Shown here one piece after another: positions 54,640-64,000 of a DNA stretch of 64,000 bases. The DNA comes from Capra hircus (lineage: Eukaryota > Chordata > Mammalia > Artiodactyla > Bovidae). Location of the stretch: assembly GCF_001704415.2 (NCBI RefSeq), contig NC_030816.1, forward strand, positions 83,144,713 through 83,208,712. Reading direction: 5' to 3'. The notes beneath the pieces are model-generated. The model made no database searches, was not told where the DNA came from, and saw only the letters and a program-made list of their open reading frames with translations. Position numbers and translations under genes: made by a program. Within the stretch, counting starts at the first letter, position 1. Each line of letters begins with the position of its first letter.

Positions 54640-55006
54640 AAGAAACCATAAGGGACTAAAAAGAACTGTGTGCATGGCCAGTCGGGGCAAATTCTGGACC
54701 AAAAGATGCCCAAAAAATCCAGCTGCTCTTTCTGAGGAGCTGGGAGCAAAAACTGGGTGTTGGGAGCAAAAGCAGGGTACACATGCCCCCCTGCACTCAA
54801 CACCACAAAGGGGTGGGCAGACCACCCAGGCCACTCCTCCAGCCCAACCCTAAACACACCCCTGCCCTCACCCTGTATAAGGGACGATATAAAGGAACAC
54901 GATTGCCCTCCCCACCCCATGGGAGGGAGCAAGTAAACGTGTTACTTGTTTTTGCTTCCTCTTGTAGCCAGCACAGGAGCCCCAATAGAGCCTTGCCTCA
55001 ATTTTT
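54640..55006 (+). mobile_element. ERV-type solo LTR, left part
   Basis: TATA-type box TATAAAGG at 54888-54895, then a variant polyadenylation signal AATAGAG at 54984-54990 and 'ccttgcctcaatttt'. The U5-like sequence resumes after the RPS14 insertion with 'gcttgaatttcttgtctggc' (55562-55581). The 5' edge is uncertain. No viral genes flank it. Confidence 0.55.
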
Positions 55007-55556
55007 ATTCATTTTTTTAACATCTAGACAATTTATTAACACAAAACAATAACTTGAGGAATCCAGTTCACAGATAGTGACCACGGTGACCCCACTTCCC
55101 GCGGGTGCTGTCAGAGGGGTTGGGCGTGACATCCTCAATCCACCCAATTTCCATCCCTGAGCGGGCGAGGGCTCCAAGCGCTGACTGGGCCCCTGGTTCA
55201 GGAGTCTTGGTGGTATTTCCTCCTGCGTCCTGGAGTTTGATGTGGAGGGCAGTGATGCCCAGCTCCTTGCATTGCTGGGCTACATCCTGGGCAGCCAACA
55301 TGGCAGCAGATGGCAAGGACTCATCTCAATCAGCCCTTCATCCCACCAGTTATACAACAGATGGTTTCCTTGCCAGCAAGATCAGTGACATGGACAAAAG
55401 TGTCACTGAAGTGTGCAAAGGTGCAGCACACACCAAATACATTTTCTCCTTCAGCCACCTGAAGGCCAAGGCTGATGACCTTCTCTTCCTTCTTTTCTTT
55501 CCCCTTGAGAGCTGTCATTTCTGCATGTCTTCTCCACGCTCCACCCCCAGAAAGAG
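55007..55556 (-). pseudogene. RPS14: RPS14 processed pseudogene, full length
   Basis: Minus-strand, intronless copy of ribosomal protein S14 of the small 40S subunit. ATG at 55518-55516, stop at 55070-55068. Recognisable stretches: GKEKKEE, VAEGENVFGV, DTFVHVTDL, GKETIC, AAMLAAQDVAQ, CKELGITALHIKL and IEDVTPNPSDSTR. A deletion of about 5 bp near 55325 shifts the frame after GGMK and removes the KVKADRDESS-type segment. Several basic residues of the C-terminus are lost (HRGHYL). The 5' UTR begins at a CTCTTTC pyrimidine tract (55556), the usual start of ribosomal protein mRNAs. A polyadenylation signal AATAAA and short A-run lie at the other end. Diverged flanks (54989-55005 and 55557-55572) look like the TSD. 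Confidence 0.95.
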
Positions 55557-55586
55557 AGCTTGCTTGAATTTCTTGTCTGGCCTCTT

Positions 55587-55790
55587 GTTGTTGTTTAGTC
55601 ACTAAGTCATGTCTGACTCTTTGAGACCCTGTGGATGGTAGCCCACCAGACTCCTCTGTCCATAAGGATTTCCTAGGCAAGAATACTGGAGTGGGTTGCC
55701 ATTTTCTTCTCCAGGGGATCTCTCTGGACCAGGGATTGAACCTAGGTCTCCTGCACGGGCAGGTGGGTTCTTTACCACTGAGCCACCACC
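55587..55790 (-). mobile_element. Bov-tA-type SINE
   Basis: Minus-strand copy starting GTTGTTGTTTAGTCACTAAG and ending 'accactgagccacca'. It lies just after the resumed LTR. Confidence 0.87.
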
Positions 55791-56284
55791 TCTAGTCAAT
55801 TTTTACTGACTGGGGAAGGCCAAGAACTCAGTCGGTATCAGGCCTGGGTTCATGGCAGCAGCGTCACAGTCTCTGCCTCCATCCTCACGTGGCCATCTTC
55901 CCTGTGTGTGTGTGTCTCCTTGTCTCTTCTGCTCACAAGCTCGCCAGCCAGATAGGATTAGAGCTAATGCTAGTGATTTCATTTTCACTTGATTGCAACT
56001 GCAGAGATCCTATTTCAACATAAGGGCGGATTTCCAGTTCCCAGGCGTTGGGACTTCAATTATCTTTTAGGGGGACACAGTGGGCAGGGGCACGGGAAAA
56101 AGTGAGGGGCTCTGTGTGGCTCCTGCCATGTCCAGATTGGAGACAGGCAGCTGCAGTGCTTGGACAAGGAATGGGGGATACGAGGGGAGATTTTGTAAAT
56201 CTACCCACAAGACTTAGGGAGAGTGAGAGCAAGAGGGCCATCGGAAGTGCCTTCTAGAATTTCAGATGACAAAAGTAGGAAGAT
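55791..56284. other. Intergenic, nothing recognised
   Basis: Contains a short (TG)n at about 55905-55916. No gene or named repeat. Confidence 0.4.
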
Positions 56285-56495
56285 GGTGCGGCCATTTACG
56301 AGATGGGAAAGTTAAGAGAAGGATCGAGTTTGGAGAACAAATCTGTAGCTGTCTTTGGAGCATGTTCAACTTGAGATGCCTTTGAGATGCGCCTGCGGAG
56401 CTATCAAGGAAACTCTTGAGTCTGCATGTCTGGGTCTCGGGGGAGAAGTCAGGACTAGACGTGTGGATTTGGAAATTAGTGGCATGGGGATCTTC
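56285..56495 (+). repeat. Unnamed ancient mammalian repeat, segment 5
   Basis: 'gcggccatttacgagatggg', 'catgttcaacttgagatgcc', 'gaaactcttgagtctgcatg' and 'gggggagaagtcaggactag' lie in the order seen in segments 2 and 3. Confidence 0.45.
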
Positions 56496-56511
56496 ATTTT
56501 AATTTCTTCTT

Positions 56512-56784
56512 TTTCATGTTTATTTATTTATTTTTGGCTGCACTGGTTCTTTGTTGCTGGGCATAGGTTTCTCCAGTTGCAGCGCTGTGACGCTCGGGGT
56601 TTCTCATTCCAGTGGCTTCTCTTGCTGTGGAGCACAAGCTCTAGGGTCAGTAACTGCGGTTCACAGGCTCTAGAGTGCCGGCTCAGTAGTTGTGGCACAG
56701 AGCTTAGTTGCCCGAGCAGGGATGGAACCTGTGTCCTCTAAACTGGCAGGCAGATTCTTAACTGCTGAACCATCAGGGAAGTCC
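56512..56784 (-). mobile_element. CHR-type SINE, long reverse copy
   Basis: 'tttatttatttttggctgca' (tail side), 'tctcttgctgtggagcacaa', 'gctctagggtcagtaactgc', 'tagttgtggcacagagctta', 'gttgcccgagcagggatgga' and 'accatcagggaagtcc' (head). About 270 bp. Confidence 0.85.
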
Positions 56785-56907
56785 TTAATTTGAATTTCAT
56801 CATGAGTAGGTCAGTTGAAACTTTGAATGAGAAAGTGATTTTTAAAAAATGATAAAGGCTAGTTTAATCACCAATATGTTGCCAGAGAGTAATTACTTGA
56901 TGTGAAG

Positions 56908-57121
56908 AAAAGTGAAAGTGTTAGTTGCTCAGTCGTGCCTGACTCTTTGTGACCCCAGTGACTGTAGCCCACCAGGCTCCTCTGTCCATGGGATTCTCTA
57001 GGCAAGAATACTGCAGTGAGTAGCCATTCTCTTCTCCAAGGGATCTTCCCAACCCAAGGATCGAATTCAGGTCTCCTGCATTGCAGGCGGATTCTTTACC
57101 CAATGAGCCACCAGGGAAGCC
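56908..57121 (-). mobile_element. Bov-tA-type SINE
   Basis: Minus-strand copy, left end AAAAGTGAAAGTGTTAGTTG, right end GAGCCACCAGGGAAGCCC. TTACTTGA on both sides (about 56893 and 57125) is a possible short target-site duplication. Confidence 0.88.
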
Positions 57122-57999
57122 CAGTTACTTGAAGCTCATAGCTAAACAGAACGTTGTGGAGTCACTGGCCGATGGTTTCGTTTACTCAGATATTAGGAAG
57201 TGAGGGGACCGTGCGTGGCTGGCTTTGTTACTCTGCGACTTGTGAGCCCTGGAATTTGGTTATTAATCAAGCAGAAGTGAATCCTGTGTGACATGACAAA
57301 AATGTTTCCATATTTTGAACAACTGTTCTTAAATCCAAAATAATCTCATAAGAAAGAGCTCCATTTGTTGATGTTTGACTGCTGACAGCTTCTAAGCCTC
57401 ATCCTTCTGGCCAACCCCTCCACCACATGGAGCAAAAAAGCCTGAGTGCGCCCTCTTTCGGCCCAGAGGGACAGTCCAACCATGGAAGCTTTTCCCATGC
57501 CTGGACCCTCAACTCAGCCCCGCCCCAAGAAGCCCCAGGCCAGTCTCTTCCTTGCTCTCTCAAGACTTGTCTGGACCAGCTTGAGAAGCCTATTCTGCTC
57601 TTTCCAAACGCCTGATTATGTGGGCAATAACCTTTCCACACACCCTCCTGCTGTGAGTGTGGCATCAGCAGTCTTAGCATCCAAACCTAGGGCCAGGTGG
57701 GATTCCATCTCACTTGTTCAAAGCAGTTAAAACAAAACCCAGGAATCAGCAGTAAAGTAGTGTTTAGGGAAGAAAAGGACTGTTTACCACTCCAACAGAA
57801 AAGACAGGAAGAAGCTGGGAAGGCTGATGAAACAGTGTCTGATAAAACAGCTGGATCCACAGGAGAGGAACCTGCAAGCCCGGGGCCACTCGGTGAGGCC
57901 CCAGCACCCCTGGCAGAGGGAGCATAGAGCCTCACCAGCAAAGAGTAAGAGCAGGCTGATAGTTGAGCCATGTTCCAATACAAATCAGAATCTCAATTT
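57122..57999. other. Intergenic, nothing recognised
   Basis: No repeat or gene identified. Overlapping frames at 57399-57983 on both strands are by-products of GC-rich sequence. Confidence 0.4.
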
Positions 58000-58316
58000 G
58001 AAAGAGAAAAGTGGAAGTCGTTCAGTCGTGTCCGACTTTTTGTGACTCTATAATACAGTCTGTGGAATTCTCCAGGCCAGAATACTGGAGTGGGTAGCCT
58101 TTCCCTTCTCCAGGGGATCTTCCTAATCCAGGGATCGAACCCAGGTCTCCCACATTGCAGGCAGATTCTTTACCAGCTGAGCCACAAGGGAAGCCCAAGA
58201 ATACTGGAATGGGTAGCCTATTCCTTCTCCAGCAGATCTTCCCAACCCAAGAATCGAACTGGGGTCTCCTGCATTACAGATGGATTCTTTACCAACTGAG
58301 CGATCAGGGAAGCCCC
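58000..58316 (-). mobile_element. Tandem-headed Bov-tA-type SINE (two tRNA-like heads)
   Basis: In minus sense head 1 is at about 58316-58200 and ends CCAGTATTCTTGGGC. Head 2 starts at once (TTCCCTTGTGGCTCAGCTGG) and continues with body and tail to about 58000. Junction and layout match the plus-strand element at 48098-48398. Confidence 0.87.
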
Positions 58317-58512
58317 TTGAAATAGAAAGGTTAGTAAATTACAGAAATTTGCTTCTTGTGTTTGGGGGCTACAGGACAGGTGGGGAGGCCCAGGAGATGC
58401 AGACAGCGCGTGAGGCACAAAAATCACATCCTCCAACTTGCAGGACAAGACGAGTGACTGTGTTACCTGGAAAGCGTACACCTCTGTGGTTTAACTCGTA
58501 TTTTCTCTAAAC

Positions 58513-58683
58513 CAGCGGTCTCCAGCCTTTTTGGCACCAGGGATTGGTTTCGTGGAAGATAGTTTTTCCATGGACGGGGATGGGGGGATAGTTTTGGGTT
58601 TGCCTGCTGCCCACTTCCTGTCATATGGCCCATTTCCTAATGGGCCACAGACTGGTCTAGGACCCTGGGGTTGGGGACCCATG
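58513..58683. mobile_element. Short hAT-type non-autonomous DNA transposon (MITE)
   Basis: Inverted ends CAGCGGTCTCCAGCC (58513-58527) and, on the other strand, CATGGGTCCCCAACC (58683-58669) agree at 12 of 15 positions. The 8-bp flanks CTCTAAAC (58505-58512) and TTCTAAAC (58684-58691) agree at 7 of 8. An 8-bp duplication is the hAT hallmark. The inside ('tttttggcaccagggattgg', 'ttttccatggacggggatgg', 'gggccacagactggt') is an internally deleted form of a known mammalian element. Confidence 0.75.
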
Positions 58684-58979
58684 TTCTAAACCACTCACAG
58701 TTTCCAGGTTAAGCCTTCTCAGAGCTGGTAATCTCTAAACATGTGTTGTATCTTGTTTCTACACCCTGATTTTTGTACTCCTTTGTAGGAAATATGTACC
58801 AGATTATAGAAAGGCTCAGTCAGGATGGGGCTGTGGTGGGGCGGGGGCGGTGCCTGCTTTCTGATGCAAAGGTCTCCATGGAGAACATGAGAAAACACAT
58901 CATGTGTGTTGGTGCAAAAAAGGAGGGCAGGGAAGGACAATCAGGGAACTTTGAGTGATGCTGCAGAAAGGATGTGAGA

Positions 58980-59125
58980 GCCGAGTTCCAGCCCCATTTC
59001 TGTAACTGACCTTAGGAAACTCATTTAACATCTCACTTCCTCAATTTCTCCTCCATAAAAGAGCGAGGTTCAAGTGGATGGTCTCTAAGGTCTGAAATCA
59101 CTACAGTTCCATAATTCATGGTCTC
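58980..59125 (+). repeat. MIR-like ancient repeat
   Basis: 'gccgagttccagccccattt', 'ctgaccttaggaaactcatt' and 'taacatctcacttcctcaat', then 'gatggtctctaaggtctgaa'. The head and core are MIR-like; the last part is the complement of the block at 27795. Confidence 0.5.
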
Positions 59126-60002
59126 TAAGCCAAAGACGTCAGGCTTAAAAAGTTACAAATGACAGAGATGTGGCCAGATACAATCCCCTTCCAGCATGAC
59201 TTGTTTGTAGCCTGTGAATCCATCTGAATGAGGTTCCAGGTCTCAGATCCTACCAGATCCCCCCATAAATCCTGGGGGACTGCAACCCTGTTATTTCCAG
59301 GGCTGGAGTCGATGGGCACCAGCCTCTCCCGTCTCTGCCACACATCCCTTTGGAAACCACTCCAGTCACGAGGCGAACGGGAAATAACTCAGGTCTTCCA
59401 GCTCCCGTGGACGCTGTACACGGTTTCTCCATGGGAACTGCCAAGATGCTAAGCTCCTGTCCGCAGTTTTAAGTGGCTGCTCTCGAAGAGACCAAGCAAG
59501 ACGATGGGATGCGGCAAGGCCAGCCCCAAAGCACAGAGTGCCAGAAGCCAAAGCCGACTTAAGCCCACAGAACCTGGACCAGGAAAAGGCTGGTTTCCTC
59601 TCTGTTTTGAAGGCACGAGAGACGCTCCCAAGAACCAAGCAGTCAAACTAACCCTGCTTGGAAGGATCTATATTCTAATGCTTTCTACATTATGCTGTTG
59701 GCCAGCCAGCCACCTGGCACATCTGTTTCCAGCTACGAAACTGTTCTTGGAAAACACTCTGGCACATGCATCCTGTCCTCAGACCATCTCCTCTCTCCAG
59801 GACCCCAGGAAAACCAAGACAAAACCAGGACCCCCAGAAAACCAAGACAAAGATGGCCCTGGTGAAGATGAACTGAACCAGGTTCTATTGACTCACATTA
59901 AGACTCTGCAGAAGTCACCACTAATTTACATCTAAGTTGCATCCAGTTATACAGGAAATAAAGTCAGGCTTTGCTTGCTGATGTTATGGCTTTTTCCACG
60001 CA
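59126..60002. other. Intergenic, nothing recognised
   Basis: Unique-looking. A 143-codon plus frame (59504-59935) overlaps a 90-codon minus frame. Neither has a recognisable domain. Confidence 0.4.
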
Positions 60003-60223
60003 TGCATGCTGACTTGCTTCGGTTGTGTCCAACTCTGTGCGACCCCATGAACTGACTGCAGCCTGCCAGGCTCCTCTGTCCAAGGATTCTCCAGGCAAGA
60101 ATACTGAAGTGTGTTGCCACGCCCTCCTCCAGGGGATCTTCCTGATGCAGGGATCGAAACTGTCTCTTACATCTACCAGCATTGGCAGGAGGGTTCTTGA
60201 CCATCAGCACCACCTGGGAAGCC
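60003..60223 (-). mobile_element. Bov-tA-type SINE
   Basis: Minus-strand copy with a small insertion in the tail (ATGAACTGACTGCAG) and a decayed B box. It ends 'agcaccacctgggaagcc'. Confidence 0.85.
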
Positions 60224-60499
60224 ATCTTGAGCCAAATCATGCGCCACTGTCTTCTTTCTCCGGATGGATATTTGTTACAGAATTACTCCTCCCTCTTCCC
60301 TGCAAATGGAGAGAACTTCCCCCCACCCGGTGTTTAAGCCCTTTGACCCTTTCTTTTGTCTACGAAGGGCGTCATCCACGTGGAGAGGGTGACAGGCCTG
60401 AGAAACTGAGGGACATCATGCCTGGCCTAAAGAAGAGGACTTTCACTTCTAATTACAAAACAAACCCAGAGGCAGGAAGGCCAAGGGTCTCCAAACAGA

Positions 60500-61100
60500 G
60501 GAAATAGGCTGCAAGTGTCAGGCATTTTTTTATCTCTCCCTTAAGCAGCAGGATGAAACAAACTACAAGTGCCAGATTTTTTTCTCTTCGCCATACAAAA
60601 TTAAAAGGAGATTTCTCTATGGAAATGTTTTTCTTAAGCTATGTAAATGAAACTATATATTTGCTTTGGAATTTACCTTTCTTCAAAATGGTTCCACCTA
60701 AGACTAACTTTTTTTCTTTTCTCAAACCTTGGGCTGATAATAGCTCAACAAACCAGTATTCCCATCAATTGTTTTACAGCTGGGGGATGACACACGTCAT
60801 GCCATCCTATCTCAAAAATGCACATTGTGGGAGAGGGGTCTGCTGAAACTCATTAGCCTTGAGGTGTCTCTCTTATCTGATTCACAGCTTTCTAACAGAC
60901 ACAAAACAGCTTGCTAAAGACTAGCAGGGGGCACCCTCCATCCCCCTTCTGATGTCTGTGTCAGACACTTTCTCTGTACCTTTTTATACTTTAGTAAAAT
61001 TCTGCTGTACAAAAGCTCCTGAGTGGTCAAGATGCGTCCCTGGTCCCAAAGCTAAATCTTCTTCTTCGGATATCACAAATCCAACACCGTTCACCGTAAT
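60500..61100 (+). mobile_element. ERV-type solo LTR
   Basis: The end is diagnostic: 'acctttttatactttagtaa', 'aattctgctgtacaaaagct' and 'cctgagtggtcaagatgcgt', then 'ccctggtcccaaagctaaat', 'cttcttcttcggatatcaca' and 'aatccaacaccgttcacc', a bovine ERV1-like LTR 3' part. The TATA-type box is at about 60983-60990. The 5' limit is uncertain. No internal viral sequence is present, so it is most likely a solo LTR. Confidence 0.65.
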
Positions 61101-61379
61101 CTATCATTTCCCTCATAATTATTCCTGAATTTACATAATTTGATGAACCAGTCAAATACGGGAGGTGCATTCAGTCTCTGGGGGACTAGAATTAAGATTG
61201 AGAGGTGTCCCTCTGGTTTAAGAGAAGCCCATGGTGGGCAGGCCACCTCTGCTGAGAAGTTCCTGTTCCAGAAAAACTGGGTTCCCCACACACTCGAGTG
61301 GGGAGGATGCATACAAACTCACACGTCACTCAGAAGAATAAGTCCATGATTCGTACATAAATGACAACATCAAGACACT

Positions 61380-61545
61380 GGACTTCCTGGTCTGGCTGGT
61401 AAGACTTTGTCACTCCTAATGCAGAAACTTGGTCCCTGGCCAGGGAACTAGATCCCATATGCCTCAACTGAGAATCTGCATGTTGCAACTAAGGCCTTGC
61501 ATGGCCTAAATAAGCAAATAAATAAAATATTTTAAAAAATAATAA
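61380..61545 (+). mobile_element. CHR-type SINE
   Basis: 'ggacttcctggtctggctgg', 'ttggtccctggccagggaac' and 'atgttgcaactaaggccttg', with an AAATAAATAAAATATT tail. Confidence 0.8.
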
Positions 61546-61926
61546 TAACCGTTACTCCTGGGCATTGCCAAGCACTGTGCTGGTCCTTCCCCTCTCTGCT
61601 CCCAGATCCTTCCCCTTGGTCCCTCCTTTGCTACCCTTCCTTCCCCAGCCCTGAGACCCCATCCAAAAAGTCCCTCTGACAGATATCAGTGCATTTCCAT
61701 TCAAAAGGATGGAGAGTGTGACTGGATAGCCCGCATATTTGGACTACAAGTTTTCTAGGAAAATACTGGTCATAGGAAAAATGTATTCATAAAATCACAA
61801 GAAAAAAAGAAACAAAAATGGTGAACAATACCATTTAGACATGTGAGTCAGTGATAATGTTAGTGTCTGCAGTCTTCATATCAAAATGTTAGTAAATAAT
61901 TGTAATAACTGCTAGTGTCCCCATTT
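61546..61926. other. Intergenic, nothing recognised
   Basis: Short C/T-rich part followed by AT-rich sequence. No gene or named repeat. Confidence 0.4.
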
Positions 61927-62134
61927 TGGACTTTCCTGGTGATGCAGTGGATAAGAATCCACCTGCCAATTCAGGAGACATGGGAGTCTCAGGTTCGATC
62001 ACTGGGTCGGGGAGACCCTCTGGTGAAGGAAATGGCAACCCACTCAGTATTCTTGGAAATCCCACGGACAGAGGAATCTGGTGGACTACAGACCACAGAG
62101 TCGCAAAGAGCTGGACACAACTGAGCGTACACAC
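61927..62134 (+). mobile_element. Bov-tA-type SINE
   Basis: Head begins GGACTTTCCTGGTGATGCAG with B-box-like GGTTCGATCAC. Several small deletions lie in the central block (CCCACTCAGTATTCTTGGAA). Confidence 0.87.
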
Positions 62135-62741
62135 AATCCCGTTTCACAGGTGGGGCCATTGGAACGCTATTTGTATGGCTCCAGAGATTTGTCAAGTGTT
62201 GAGTGTAAAACTATGTTCAAGTCGTCCGGGGGTAAAACCTAGAGGCCGCAACTGGAAACGGTGCCCTGCAGACAGGCCAAGTCACTTATGACACATGACT
62301 GTCTAACCCGCACTCCTCAGAAGATGCAGGTTCAGGGTCATCAAGGAGAATTTTTATTCTCTGAACCAGAGCCAGAATTCTATTAGGGAGGGAGATAAGC
62401 CTCACTAGTTGCTCTGAGTAGAAGGTGAAGATCTACGGGAATATCTGCGTGGAGAAGCCTGGGCCACCAAGGCAGGCGCAGTCAGGGGGCCGTGGGGGAA
62501 CCAGCGATCAGACAAGGAGGCGAGAGAAGGCAGGAGGGGAGGAGAGGAAGCAAGGACGCAAGAGGGGAGAGGCAGAGCCAGAGGCAGTGAGATGGTAACC
62601 AGTGGGATGTCCGTGGAGCAGGGCTGTGAGAAACGTCCCTGGCCGGAGGCTAAAAGTGCTTAAGGATGAAAACATCTGATGTCAAACATCGGATGATATC
62701 GCTTGTAATATGTGCAATCGCAACTATAACACAGATGGGAC
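62135..62741. other. Intergenic, nothing recognised
   Basis: Purine-rich (GAGGA, AGGCAG) at 62480-62600. No coding or repeat signature recognised. Confidence 0.4.
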
Positions 62742-62880
62742 TTGCCTGGTGGTCCAGTGCTTAGGACTCGGTGCTTTCACTGCTGAAGCCCTGGTTCGAT
62801 TCCTCCTGGGGGAATTAAAGGCTCGCAAACCTCGAGGTGCAGCCAATATATAAATAAATAAACAAGCAAATAAACAAATA
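62742..62880 (+). mobile_element. CHR-type SINE
   Basis: 'gggacttgcctggtggtcca' and 'gtgcttaggactcggtgctt', B box GGTTCGATTCC, then 'gggggaattaaaggctcgca' and a decayed tail ending in (AAATAAAC)n. Confidence 0.82.
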
Positions 62881-62884
62881 AAAT

Positions 62885-63199
62885 ATGAACACATCTTGAA
62901 ACAGAAATAGACTTACAGACATAGAGAACAGACTGTGGTTGCCAAGCAGGCAAGGGTTGTAGGGGAGGGATGGATTGAGAGTTTGGGGTTGGCATGTGCA
63001 AACGGCTATACATAGAATGGAAAAGCAGCAAGGTCCTACTGTAGAGCACAGGAGACCAGATTCGATATCCTGTAATAAACCATAATGGAAACGAATATGA
63101 AAAAGAATATATATATGTATGACTGAGTCACTCTGCTGTGCATCAGAACCAAATACAGCACGGTAAATCAACTAGACTTCAATAAAAAATTTTTTTAAT
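62885..63199 (+). mobile_element. Artiodactyl L1 3' UTR with A-rich end
   Basis: 'gaaacagaaatagacttaca', 'gagaacagactgtggttgcc', 'tggattgagagtttggggtt', 'cagcaaggtcctactgtaga', 'cactctgctgtgcatcagaa' and 'ggtaaatcaactagacttca', then AATAAAAAATTTTTTT. Confidence 0.85.
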
Positions 63200-64000
63200 G
63201 TCTGACATGACTTTTAGGTTCTGTACTGTGGTACTAGGGTTAATACTTAAGTGTTTTAAATGTTTCAAATGTTATTCATTTTCTTCCTTCTATCAGATCT
63301 CATCTCACATTTCAACCCTGACCGCCCCTGCTGCTGCACACCTGACCCTGTCAAACAAGGTACCTTGATCCTTTCTGGGCGTGAAACAGTCTATTTCACG
63401 TTATAACCACCCCTTTCCGAGTCCTTCTTCACCCCGTTTCTCCTCAGCTTCTCCCCAGACTTCATGACCGCGTGTGTGTGCGCCTGTGTGTGTTCAGTGG
63501 ATGTCAGTGTCTGTTCCGGTTTTCATGGCTGCTGTGCTGACACCTCTCGGACCTCTGGCTTCCACTGCCAGATTCTCAGCGTTTTTAACGTTCTCATGCG
63601 TATCATGATATCCCACACCTGACAAAATGCGCTCATTGGCTGGCAGGGGCATTGCCCGCCCCTTCATCAAGTTCTCTCCTCTTGAACGTGACTAACAAGC
63701 CTCCTTGGAAGCCTGACATTGCCTTCAGAATCATTAAAGACCACGCATGAATTATCAGCCTCTGGCAAAACAAACTCCAAATAGTTCCTGATTGCAAAGT
63801 ATGGTGTAATAGCGCTGCTGGCAAGGGATGAAACTAATCTCATGCAAATAACTAACTGGTCTCAGTGTAACTGTGACCTCGGGCAGCTGAGCCCTGAAGA
63901 ACACGAGGTGCCTTCTAGCTGGAGCACTTCAGAACTTAGAGGCCGTCCCTGCTGCTGAATCAGACAGATCTTGTCCTGATGGATTAACCTCCCCCATGTT
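63200..64000. other. Intergenic, repeat-poor
   Basis: Includes a degenerate (TG)n at about 63471-63493. The part at about 63720-63860 contains an octamer ATGCAAAT (63843-63850) and ATTA-type motifs and no recognised repeat. No gene seen. Confidence 0.4.

Noticed and set aside
59504..59935. 143-codon plus frame as a gene
   Set aside because: Low-complexity lysine- and proline-rich composition, no family signature and no supporting exon structure.
61915..62291. 121-codon plus frame
   Set aside because: Most of it is a translated Bov-tA SINE.

Overview
This window is nuclear DNA from a ruminant, almost certainly a bovid (cattle, sheep, goat or relative). The evidence is dense BovB (RTE-clade) LINE copies, the tRNA-headed Bov-tA SINEs and headless BOV-A2 SINEs that share the BovB tail, cetartiodactyl CHR-type SINEs, artiodactyl L1 3' ends, and older mammalian MIR, L2, L1M/HAL1, MLT1 and hAT-type repeats. 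I see no intact protein-coding gene, no rRNA or functional tRNA gene and no prokaryotic feature. Every long reading frame is explained by a repeat, a processed pseudogene or chance. Family names come from recognising consensus-like sequence by eye, so subfamily names are approximate.

Layout. 0-10 kb: Bov-tA, BOV-A2, CHR, MIR, L1 and BovB fragments in apparently unique intergenic DNA. 11.2-12.3 kb: a BovB copy with a 9-bp target-site duplication (TSD). 13-19 kb: SINEs, L1 ends and two segments of an unnamed ancient repeat; at 16.9 kb a Bov-tA/BovB chimera sits inside another SINE. 19.6-23.9 kb: an ancient L1M/HAL1 copy broken by an inverted BovB pair (itself hit by a BOV-A2) and a Bov-tA. 24.5-28.3 kb: SINEs, an L1M end and a BovB tail. 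29.06-30.08 kb: a striking 20-bp minisatellite that grew inside an MLT1-like LTR. 31-32.6 kb: two LTR-type repeats. 34.1-35.1 kb: another BovB. 35.7-38.65 kb: a processed pseudogene of CASTOR2 (GATSL2) with a long 3' UTR and a TSD. 39-41.6 kb: a deep nest of transposons. 43.7-47.2 kb: L1 remnants and a 2.1-kb BovB with a 5' inversion (twin-priming structure) and a perfect 12-bp TSD. 48-54.5 kb: SINEs and old L1. 54.6-55.6 kb: an LTR split by a full-length RPS14 processed pseudogene. 56-64 kb: SINEs, a short hAT-type MITE, an ERV-type LTR, CHR elements and an L1 end.

The content of interest is mechanistic rather than genic: two independent BovB 5' inversions, two SINE loci sharing an identical tandem-head junction, a SINE/BovB chimera mobilised as one unit, a 77-bp insertion made of little more than a tRNA-like fold, and a minisatellite with higher-order structure whose variants look like CpG decay of a CACGTG core. 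I did not find a convincing new gene system.
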